DNA from: CAZFLM01 sp964519955
GTDB taxonomy: Bacteria > Armatimonadota > Chthonomonadetes > Chthonomonadales > CAJBBX01
Direction of reading: 5' to 3'
Length of the DNA: 8,626 nt
NCBI GenBank assembly: GCA_964519955.1
Contig: CAZFLM010000147.1
Coordinates: 1-8,626 of the forward strand
A program made the translations under genes and the position numbers. Of this stretch, positions 1 through 5,986 are shown one piece after another. The stretch's first letter is position 1. Every line of letters starts with the position of its first letter. The notes beneath the pieces were generated by a model. It did no database searches. It was not told the origin of the DNA and was given only the letters and a program-made list of their open reading frames with translations.

Positions 1-217
1 TGCGTCGAGTAGGATCACGGCGGGGCGCGGAGGCCCCACCCTACGGGTTGGTGCGTCGAGTTGGATCACGGCGGGGCGCGGAGGCCCCGCCCTACGGGTC
101 GGTGCGTTGAGCAAGTTCCCGGCGGGGCGCGGAGGCCCCGCCCTACGGGTCGGTGCGTCGAGTAGGATCACGGCGGGGCGCGGAGGCCCCACCCTACGGG
201 TTGGTGCGCCGAGTAGG
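1..217. repeat. Tandem array of 51-bp repeats with GC-rich hairpins
   Basis: Four consecutive 51-bp units occupy 1-51, 52-102, 103-153 and 154-204. A fragment of about 13 bp of a fifth unit (205-217) ends just before the acylase stop codon. Each unit starts TGCGT(C/T)GAG and contains GGCGGGGC-GCGGAG-GCCCCGCC, an 8-bp stem with a 6-nt loop, followed by CTACGGGT. In units 1 and 4 the right arm reads GCCCCACC. Read on the minus strand this change gives a G-U wobble, so the hairpin would survive in RNA of the acylase transcript. Unit 3 differs most, with GCAAGTTCC in place of TAGGATCAC. The array may continue left of the window. It contains no gene. It could stall or terminate transcription of the acylase gene, but there is no U-tract, so it is not a classical intrinsic terminator. 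Confidence 0.95.
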
Positions 218-220
218 TCC

Positions 221-2755
221 TCAGGGCTTGGTGTCGATGAGCATGGGCTTGAACTGGAACCAGGCGGCGAGGTCGCGCTGGTCGCCGCAGTGCGGCGAGT
301 CGGTGCGCTCGCTCTGGCCAGGCGGGCAGATGTTGGCGCCGCACGGGCCGGTGGGCGTGACCTCGACGATCTGGATGTAGGTGCCGCGATCTGTGGCCGG
401 GATCGACGGGAGCGGGCTGAAGCCGATGCGGCCCCTCGAGTAGGTCCAGGCTGCCATCTCGGGCCCGCTCTTCTTCTCCAGCGCGGCGACGGCCTTGTTC
501 AGCGCGTCGAGCATGACGGCGTCAGGCGTGCGGCCTGTCAGGTAGTCGGCCTGGACCGGCACGGGAGAGCCCTTCGCCATCAGCACGTGGTAGATGAAGC
601 TGGGCTGCATGGCCAGGTCGAACATGCGCTGGCCCTGGAGCTTGATGAACCCGAACTGCTTGGCGAACAGGCTCTCGCGGACCTGGTGCGTCCACTCGTA
701 GAAGATGGTCGTGGCGACGCTGCCCTCGGAGGCGTGGCGGTCCCAGGCGGCGAGGCGGCTCGCTGCGCGGCGTGCGCCGGGCGACAGGCTGGCTCCGCCC
801 CGCTTCACCGCGTCCAGGAGCAGCGGGAGGAGCACGTCGGCGTCGATCTCGTTGGCGCCGATGTCGAGCAGGATGCGGCGCAGGTCCTCGGGGGCCAGCT
901 TCGGCTTGGCGGCGAGCAGGCGGGCGATGCGCTCGTTGTGGAAGACGCGGCCCCAGACCGAGGTGTCCTGGTTGTCCCACCAGACGGCGGGCTTGTTGTT
1001 CCAGTTGCAGAGGAACCCCTGCTTCGGGTTGATGACGTGGGGCATCTGCTCGAACGGTAGGATGCCGCGCCAGTCCTTGGAGCCGTCGCCCGGGGTGGGG
1101 AGCCGCGGGTCGACGCCCGGCGCGCGGACGGGAGTGCGGCCGCAGTACCAGTAGCCGATGTCGCCGTCGCGCGTGGCGCAGAACATGTTGGTGGAGATCG
1201 GGATGAGCGCGCAGGCGGCCCCGAACTCTCGGGCGGTCTTCGCGCGGGTGAGCATCAGGAAGGCGGCGAAGGTCTCGTTCTCGCGCTGCCAGTAGCTGGA
1301 GCAGCGAGCGTAGGCCACGTGCTTGCCCGCGTCCACCTGGACCACTGGGCCGTGCACGGTGCGGCGGATGGTGATCGCTTGCTTGTCGCCGCCCGCGACC
1401 TCTATGTCCTCGGTGCGCTCCTCCATCTTGCGCCACTCGCCCCTGTAGCGGTAGCGGGTCGCGTCGGCCGGGTCCAGCTCCTCCACGAAGATGTCGGTCT
1501 GATCGTTCACGCCGGAGGTGGTCGACCAGGTGAGGCTGCGTGTCGCGCCGATGAGCGTGCCCGGGACGCCGGCGAAGCCCATGCCGATGACGTCGATGCC
1601 CGCGCCGCAGAGGTGGATCTCGTGGGCGATCTGCGGGGTGCGGAAGCCCATCTGCGGGCCGCCGACGAGCAGCGCGTTGCCGGTGGCCGATCTGGCGCGC
1701 GAGACCGCCATGCAGTAGGAGCCCCACTTGGTCGGGAGGCCGAGGCGGTTGGCGAGTTCCATGCGGGCGCGCTGGTCGAGGATGGCGATGGCGGGGTCGA
1801 GGGCGGCGGGAGCGGCGGACGACCGGGCCTCGGGGGATGAATCCCTCGCCTGGAGGGCCTGCGGTAGAGCGTCGGGGGATGAATCCCCCGCCTGGAGGGC
1901 CTGCGGCCAAGCGTCGGGGGATGAATCCCCCGCCTGGAGGGCCTGCGGTAGAGCGTCGGGGGATGAATCCCCCGCCTGGAGGGCCTGCGGCCAAGCGTCC
2001 TTCGGACGCGGAACGGCGGCGCCTGTCGGGGTGGCCCAGTGCGGCGTGGGGACGAAGCGGGCGGCGCGCGGGTCGTCGGCGGGGGGCAGGGTTGTGGGCG
2101 ACGAGATGTCGTTGCGCCAGAGGGCGTCGTTGAAGTAGCCGTAGGCGTCCTGTTTGTAGCGGAGCTTGAGCATGCTGAGGACGAGGAGGTTGCGCAGCTC
2201 GCCGCCTTCGCTGCCGCCGAAGCGTCGCGCCATCATCTGGCCGACGGCGAGGGTGTCGGTCACGAGCCAGGGGCGGAGCTTCTTGACGTCGAGCGTGCCG
2301 GGGAAGTTGGCGGGCTTGAGGTCGACCGGCTCGGAGCTGGCCTGTAACTCGCCGATGTAGCGGTTGATGCCCTCCGCGTAGGCCGTCAGGATGGCCTGGA
2401 CCTCCGCAGGCAGGCGCTCGAACTGCTGCCGGCGCTCCTCCTCGGTGTAGCCATCGATGCGCGTCTCGCGATCCGCCGCCACGGCGCTGGGGCCGACGAG
2501 GGCCGCCATCTCGCCACGGCCGGTTCGGCGGTACAGCTCCATCTGGCCGAGGCGATCTTCCGCCACGGCGTAGCCATCGCCGACGAATAGGGCGTGGAGG
2601 GTCTTGGCGAAGACGTGCGGCACGCCGTAGGCGTCGCGGACGATGGTCACGCGGTCGCCGCGGACGTCGAACGTCTTCGGCGCCTGGGCGCGGCAGGCGG
2701 CACCCGTTGCGAGCAGCAGTGCGGCAACGATGAGGCACAGGGCGCGGCGTGGCAT
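221..2755 (-). CDS. Secreted penicillin acylase family protein (Ntn hydrolase, S45-type)
   Basis: 844 residues, close to the roughly 846 of the E. coli penicillin G acylase precursor. Enzymes of this family hydrolyse amide bonds (penicillins, acyl-homoserine lactones, other N-acyl compounds) after self-cleavage into alpha and beta chains. Residues 1-24 look like a signal peptide: MPRR, a hydrophobic stretch, then AQA. The alpha-chain signature is DAYGVPHVFA (41-50) with AVAEDRLGQMELYRRTGRGEM (63-83). The beta chain should begin at Ser346 in KWGSYCM, the N-terminal nucleophile. GGPQMGF (365-371) matches the NGPQFGW segment of the E. coli enzyme, and CNWNNKPA (583-590) matches its NWNN segment, which carries the oxyanion-hole Asn. 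The C-terminal PPGQSE motif is also typical. The spacer before Ser346 contains a four-fold 14-residue repeat (254-309). An upstream in-frame ATG at 2842 would add 29 non-signal-like residues; I prefer 2755 because of its ribosome binding site. The substrate cannot be told from sequence. Confidence 0.93.
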   Translation of the reverse strand: MPRRALCLIVAALLLATGAACRAQAPKTFDVRGDRVTIVRDAYGVPHVFAKTLHALFVGDGYAVAEDRLGQMELYRRTGRGEMAALVGPSAVAADRETRIDGYTEEERRQQFERLPAEVQAILTAYAEGINRYIGELQASSEPVDLKPANFPGTLDVKKLRPWLVTDTLAVGQMMARRFGGSEGGELRNLLVLSMLKLRYKQDAYGYFNDALWRNDISSPTTLPPADDPRAARFVPTPHWATPTGAAVPRPKDAWPQALQAGDSSPDALPQALQAGDSSPDAWPQALQAGDSSPDALPQALQARDSSPEARSSAAPAALDPAIAILDQRARMELANRLGLPTKWGSYCMAVSRARSATGNALLVGGPQMGFRTPQIAHEIHLCGAGIDVIGMGFAGVPGTLIGATRSLTWSTTSGVNDQTDIFVEELDPADATRYRYRGEWRKMEERTEDIEVAGGDKQAITIRRTVHGPVVQVDAGKHVAYARCSSYWQRENETFAAFLMLTRAKTAREFGAACALIPISTNMFCATRDGDIGYWYCGRTPVRAPGVDPRLPTPGDGSKDWRGILPFEQMPHVINPKQGFLCNWNNKPAVWWDNQDTSVWGRVFHNERIARLLAAKPKLAPEDLRRILLDIGANEIDADVLLPLLLDAVKRGGASLSPGARRAASRLAAWDRHASEGSVATTIFYEWTHQVRESLFAKQFGFIKLQGQRMFDLAMQPSFIYHVLMAKGSPVPVQADYLTGRTPDAVMLDALNKAVAALEKKSGPEMAAWTYSRGRIGFSPLPSIPATDRGTYIQIVEVTPTGPCGANICPPGQSERTDSPHCGDQRDLAAWFQFKPMLIDTKP
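1830..1997. repeat. In-frame 42-bp palindromic repeats, four copies, inside the acylase spacer
   Basis: Four head-to-tail 42-bp units lie at 1830-1871, 1872-1913, 1914-1955 and 1956-1997. Each carries the near-perfect palindrome CGGGGGAT-GA-ATCCCCCG. Units 2 and 4 are identical. Unit 3 differs from them in one codon (plus-strand TAG in place of CCA). Unit 1 resembles unit 3 except for one change in the palindrome. This gives an A-B-A-B order, suggesting duplication of an 84-bp dimer. On the minus strand the units encode four copies of A(W/L)PQALQAGDSSPD (residues 254-309), with G-to-R in the copy nearest the nucleophile. The length is a multiple of three, so the reading frame stays open whatever the copy number. 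Confidence 0.96.
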
Positions 2756-2758
2756 GCG

Positions 2759-2765
2759 TTCCTCC
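2759..2765 (-). promoter_or_regulatory. Ribosome binding site deciding the acylase start
   Basis: On the minus strand GGAGGAA lies about 5 nt before the ATG at 2755-2753. It supports this ATG, which is followed immediately by a signal-peptide-like sequence, over the in-frame ATG 87 nt further upstream. Confidence 0.8.
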
Positions 2766-2824
2766 GGGCAGGGCGTGGGGCGGATGTGGAGGTGTTGCGC
2801 TTTGGGTTGGGGGATTCCTGCCGG

Positions 2825-2852
2825 GCAAGTGGCAAGTGGCAAGTGGCAAGTG
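2825..2852. repeat. Heptamer GCAAGTG repeated four times
   Basis: Four perfect tandem copies of GCAAGTG occupy 2825-2852, in the gap between the divergent acylase and PIG-L genes. The period is 7 and the tract lies outside my preferred coding starts, so changes in copy number would alter promoter spacing rather than protein sequence. It would fall inside the acylase reading frame only if the upstream ATG at 2842 were used. Confidence 0.95.
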
Positions 2853-2943
2853 GGGTGACGGCCCGGGGGCAGAGGAGTTCGGCGCTGAGGGGTGGAATGG
2901 GCTGGCGCTGGTGGGCGGTGGAGACAGGCTGACGGGAAGGAGC

Positions 2944-2950
2944 GGAGGAG
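2944..2950 (+). promoter_or_regulatory. Ribosome binding site for the GTG-started PIG-L gene
   Basis: GGAGGAG lies 2-4 nt before the GTG at 2953, with AAGGAG just upstream of it. It selects this GTG, which places the family's first strand (VDILAIGGH) at the N-terminus as expected. In-frame starts further upstream would add a low-complexity leader. Confidence 0.7.
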
Positions 2951-2952
2951 CG

Positions 2953-3657
2953 GTGGAGAAGGTTGACATTCTGGCGATCGGCGGGCATGCGGGCGACGCG
3001 GAGATCACGTCGGGGCTGGCGATGTGCGCGCACGTGCGGCAGGGGAAGCGCGTGGCGATGCTGCACTGCACGCTGGGTGAGCGCGGCCACCCGACGCTGA
3101 ACGCGAAGGAGTACGCGGAGCAGAAGCGGCGCGAGGCGAAGGAGGCGGCAGCGGAGATCGGCGCCGAGGTGTTCTTCCTGCCCTATGTCGACGGCGAGTT
3201 GCCCGTGGATGACGTGGTGAAGTATGCGATCTGCGACGTGATCCGGGAGTGCCGGCCGGACGTGATCCTGACCCATTGGCACGGCTCGATGCACAAGGAC
3301 CACACGAACACGGTCCAGAACATCCCGGACGCGGTGTTCTATGCCGCTCTGAAGACGATCGAGCGGAAGCTGCCCTCGCACTGGGCGCGCAAGGTGCTCT
3401 ACGCGGAGAACTGGGAGGACCCGTACGGCTTCGTGCCCGAGATCTACGTGCCGGTGACGGCGGAGGACCTGGCGCTCTGGGAGAGGATGGCGAAGCGCTA
3501 CGCACTGTTCCGGGGGGAGTGGAAGACCTTCCAGTACGTGGAGTACTACCGCTCGCTGGCGCGGGTCCGCGGGCTGGAGGTGTCGGCGGAGTATGCGGTG
3601 GCGTTCGGCGTGCCGGAGGACTCGCGGCGTCGGCGAGTGAAGTCGCTGCTGGACTGA
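2953..3657 (+). CDS. PIG-L/LmbE-family zinc deacetylase with altered HxxD motif
   Basis: 234 residues, GTG start, no signal peptide, so probably cytoplasmic. PIG-L enzymes remove N-acetyl or related acyl groups from amino sugars and glycoconjugates, for example MshB, GlcNAc-PI deacetylase and BshB. The first strand and metal loop are VDILAIGGHAGDAEIT (4-19): His12 and Asp15 match the metal-binding His and second Asp of the usual HPDD motif. The first Asp, the general base in MshB, is replaced by Gly14. The second metal motif is HWHGSMHKDHTNT (108-120), where His114 and His117 fit the usual HPDH. The C-terminal region, rich in aromatic residues (WERMAKRYALFRGEW, 176-190), is of a kind common in this family. 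It reads away from the acylase gene and is followed by a repeat-filled gap of 166 bp. The fold assignment is secure; the substrate is unknown. Confidence 0.9.
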   Translation: MEKVDILAIGGHAGDAEITSGLAMCAHVRQGKRVAMLHCTLGERGHPTLNAKEYAEQKRREAKEAAAEIGAEVFFLPYVDGELPVDDVVKYAICDVIRECRPDVILTHWHGSMHKDHTNTVQNIPDAVFYAALKTIERKLPSHWARKVLYAENWEDPYGFVPEIYVPVTAEDLALWERMAKRYALFRGEWKTFQYVEYYRSLARVRGLEVSAEYAVAFGVPEDSRRRRVKSLLD

Positions 3658-3677
3658 ACGGCTGAACGGCTGAATGC
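3654..3677. repeat. 8-bp tandem repeat CTGAACGG across the PIG-L stop codon
   Basis: CTGAACGG occurs at 3654-3661 and 3662-3669, then as the variant CTGAATGC at 3670-3677. The TGA of the first copy is the PIG-L stop codon. The tract leads directly into the GATG-rich repeat family. Confidence 0.8.
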
Positions 3678-3806
3678 AACCACAGATGAACACCGATGAA
3701 CAGCGATTCCGGCGGGATGGTTCTGAACGCGGATGGACGCGGATGGGCGCGGATGACGGCGGGATGGCTCTGGACGCGGATGCACGCAGATGAGTGCGGA
3801 TGGCAG
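3673..3806. repeat. GATG-rich dispersed repeat, copy in the first gap
   Basis: It begins AATGCAACCAC, continues AGATGAACACCGATGAACAGCG, then CGGCGGGATG and a decamer-like series of (G/T)GACGCGGATG, GGGCGCGGATG and related words. The same opening AATGCAACCAC recurs at 5682, after the next gene. It fills nearly all of the gap between the PIG-L and the exported-protein genes. No reading frame here looks like a gene. Confidence 0.9.
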
Positions 3807-3823
3807 GGCGGGGCTGATTGCCG

Positions 3824-5674
3824 ATGATGGAGGGGTGGGTGGCTTGTAGAGTGTTGGTGGTGGGGGTGCTGGCGGCGTGCTGTTCGGTGGGCGGGTGGGC
3901 GCAGGGCTTGCAGCCGCAGGGCTCGCAACCGCAGGGCTCGCAACCGCGGGTGGACTATGCGGGGCGGCCGTTCGTGACGCAGGCGGCGCCGGTGCTGCGG
4001 TTCGAGGTGCGGAAGGCGCCGCGGTTGTTGGGCATCGACTACCCGTTCGCGGAGCAGACGGCGCAGGGCGTGGCGCTGTTCTCGCGGTTCCCCAAGTTCA
4101 GCCTGTCGGATAGGCGCATCTGCGTGTCCGGGCCGTGGTACGCCGATCGGGAGGCGAACAGGCACTTCGACCACGGCATCTCCGCTGTCGAAGCGATGCC
4201 TAACTTCCGGCTCGATGGCGCTCGCACTTCGGTGCGGGACCTGCCGAGCGAGCGGAAGTGGCAGCTCATGTGCGACCCGCTGTTCTGGGGGCATGCGGCG
4301 CGGCTGGCGGACGACCTGGCGAAGGCGGATCCCGCGGACAAGCGGATCGCGGCGCTGCGGACCTTCGCGGTGGATCACAAGTTCACGCCGGACCGCGACG
4401 CGTTCGTGGAGTTGGGGCGGCGCACCTGGCGGGAGGAGAGCGGGCAGACCGACAGCCAGCGGCAGGGCGCGCGCTACGCGATGGTGGACGTCGAGCTGAC
4501 TGGCGGGTGGGAGCACCAGCGCGACTGCTTCGGGTGGATCTACGAGGGCATGGTGACGGAGGCCGCGAAGGCCGGTGTGAAGCTCATTCCGGTCACATAC
4601 GGCCAGTGGACCTTCGAGGTCGGCGCGGTCTGGACGTCGATGCGGCAGGGCGGAGCGGGCGACCCGGAGTACCTGCTGCCGGAGAAGGACTTCCTGGCGT
4701 CGCCGGACCCGACGCTCCGGATGTGCGAGGCCACGGGCGGCGTGGTGTCGATGGACGGGTACGTGCAGGCCATCTGGGGCAGCGACCCGTTCTACAAGCG
4801 CGGCGCGGACGGGGCGCTTCTGCTGGACAAGGGCGCGCCCGTGTTCAGCGACCTGGCGAAGACGACCGTCTACGGCCAGGAGATCACGCTGGAGCGTGAG
4901 GAGTCGCGGCGCTGCCTGGACGACCTCTATCGGCAGGCGACGCGGATGTACCTGATGTACCACCGGCTTGCGGGGGGCTATCCGTCGAGCAGCGAGCAGC
5001 GGAAGGACTTCCTGCGCCACGCGCGGATCGGCGCGTGGACGCGCATCACGAACGAGGGGGTGCTGGACATCCAGCAGAACGACCGGCCGCTGCCGTCGTG
5101 GCTGATGGAGACGCTCACCAGCATGTACCTGTTCCTGGCGGACGACCTGGTGGTGTGGTCGTCGGACACGAACACGCCGCCCGGCGCTCTCGGCGGCGAC
5201 TACCGGAAGGCGTGGAAGTACAACGCGCACGGGGTGGTGGAGTGCATCGTGAAGGCTGCGCACCGCTACAGCGCGCTCGATCCGATCCACGCCGGCCCGT
5301 TCAAGTGGTGCTGGTTCAGTTTGCCGATGGTGAATAGGAACCAGACCGACGGCGACCGATATGAACAGAAGCCGCTGGTCTTCGCGAAGCTGCGCGCGTA
5401 CGCGGGCAAGCCGTGGATCGAGCTGTGGGCGGCGTACCCGGCGCTGGATGGGGAGAGCCGCGACCTGGAGGTCTGGGTCGAGAAGGCGGGCAAGCGGTCG
5501 ACCATGTGGAAGTGCAGGCTGGCGAATGGGCGGAGCACGTTCTACGACGGCTGGCAGCTCCCGAAGGGCTTCGAGAGGCTGGAGGGCGCCGACGTGCACG
5601 TGCGGTTCCGGGACTTGCTGGGAGTGACGCGGGAGTGGGTGGGTGACTGGCGACGGCACGCAGCGAAGGGCTGA
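3824..5674 (+). CDS. Exported protein of unknown function, barrel plus beta-sandwich appearance
   Basis: 616 residues; I do not recognise the family. The N-terminus is export-like: a short charged lead and a hydrophobic core (VLVVGVLAACC, 10-20). LAAC (17-20 region) fits a lipoprotein box with Cys19 as lipidation site; a signal peptidase I cut after WAQ is the alternative. The mature start carries a Gln/Pro-rich QGxQP tandem repeat. The central part has strand-like segments spaced by helices, such as YAMVDVELTGGW (218-229), GVKLIPVTYGQW (251-262) and DDLVVWSSD (440-448), suggesting a TIM-barrel-like fold. The C-terminal part from about 515 (KPLVFAKLRAYAGKPWIELWAAYP) looks like a beta-sandwich. 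That layout resembles glycoside hydrolases, and Asp222/Glu224 are possible acidic site residues; this is inference. Start is uncertain: TTG at 3818, ATG at 3824 or 3827, and GTG at 3839 or 3851 are in frame, none with an ideal ribosome binding site. Confidence 0.8.
   Translation: MMEGWVACRVLVVGVLAACCSVGGWAQGLQPQGSQPQGSQPRVDYAGRPFVTQAAPVLRFEVRKAPRLLGIDYPFAEQTAQGVALFSRFPKFSLSDRRICVSGPWYADREANRHFDHGISAVEAMPNFRLDGARTSVRDLPSERKWQLMCDPLFWGHAARLADDLAKADPADKRIAALRTFAVDHKFTPDRDAFVELGRRTWREESGQTDSQRQGARYAMVDVELTGGWEHQRDCFGWIYEGMVTEAAKAGVKLIPVTYGQWTFEVGAVWTSMRQGGAGDPEYLLPEKDFLASPDPTLRMCEATGGVVSMDGYVQAIWGSDPFYKRGADGALLLDKGAPVFSDLAKTTVYGQEITLEREESRRCLDDLYRQATRMYLMYHRLAGGYPSSSEQRKDFLRHARIGAWTRITNEGVLDIQQNDRPLPSWLMETLTSMYLFLADDLVVWSSDTNTPPGALGGDYRKAWKYNAHGVVECIVKAAHRYSALDPIHAGPFKWCWFSLPMVNRNQTDGDRYEQKPLVFAKLRAYAGKPWIELWAAYPALDGESRDLEVWVEKAGKRSTMWKCRLANGRSTFYDGWQLPKGFERLEGADVHVRFRDLLGVTREWVGDWRRHAAKG
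3901..3945. repeat. 15-bp in-frame tandem repeat encoding QGxQP x3
   Basis: Three copies of a 15-mer, GCAGGGCTTGCAGCC followed by two identical GCAGGGCTCGCAACC, encode QGLQP-QGSQP-QGSQP directly after the export signal of the unknown protein. It probably forms a flexible tether between the membrane anchor or cleavage site and the folded domain. Confidence 0.9.
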
Positions 5675-5681
5675 AGAACCT

Positions 5682-5955
5682 AATGCAACCACCGATGAAC
5701 ACGGACGAGCGCGGATTCGGGCGGGATGCTTGGGAACGCAGATGGACGCAGATGAGGGCTGTGGCTGAAGGGCGGAACGCTACCACCGATGAACAGCGAT
5801 TTGGGCGGGATGCTTGGGTGCGCGGATGGACGCGGATGGGCGCAGATGCGGGCTGTGGCTGAAGGGCGCTGGGAGTCCACCGATGGACACCGATGAACGG
5901 GGATGACGGCGGGGTGCGTTGAAAGCGCAGATGGACGCGGCGGCGTGAGGCTGCG
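5682..5955. repeat. GATG-rich dispersed repeat, three modules in the second gap
   Basis: The 312-bp gap between the exported-protein gene and the glycosidase gene is filled by three modules related to the one at 3673-3806. They start near 5682, 5782 and 5876, each with CCACCGATG and then GAACA or GGACA. They continue with a GGCGGGATGCTTGGG-type segment and GCGGATGGACGC words. The 18-bp end GGGCTGTGGCTGAAGGGC is identical at 5756-5773 and 5850-5867, giving a period of 94 bp. The third module is shorter and more diverged. No gene is visible here. Confidence 0.9.
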
Positions 5956-5986
5956 GATCGATGCGGGGCTGGGATAGGGGGATGTC

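Larger units (their letters stand above)
2756..2952. other. Divergent intergenic region between acylase and PIG-L genes
   Basis: This 197-bp gap separates two genes pointing away from each other and must hold the start signals of both, apart from any distal promoter. I could not pick convincing -35/-10 boxes in either direction; the stretch is G-rich on the plus strand. It contains the two ribosome binding sites and a perfect heptamer repeat. Confidence 0.6.

Noticed and set aside
1..217. Possible CRISPR array
   Set aside because: The 51-bp units are joined head to tail with no unique spacers, and no cas gene is nearby.
1995..2009. Small hairpin GCGTCC-TTC-GGACGC next to the 42-bp repeats
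   Set aside because: It lies inside the coding region, is short, and hairpins of this size are common in GC-rich DNA; not enough to call a site.
1837..2133. Plus-strand frame with repeated RRGMNPPPGGPA peptides
   Set aside because: It is the reverse reading of the 42-bp repeats; the minus-strand frame is continuous with acylase domains on both sides.
522..3071. Very long minus-strand open frame overlapping the acylase gene in another frame
   Set aside because: Its product is Arg/Pro/His-rich low-complexity sequence typical of shadow frames in GC-rich DNA, and the acylase frame has clear family motifs throughout.
3658..3823. Possible transposon ends or a small RNA gene in the first gap
   Set aside because: No inverted terminal repeats or target duplications were found by eye, and the content is explained by the GATG-rich repeat family.
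3005..5692. Long minus-strand open frame opposite the PIG-L and exported-protein genes
   Set aside because: It runs through two genes and a repeat-filled gap, has Arg/Pro-rich content and no recognisable domain. Stop codons are simply rare on that strand.
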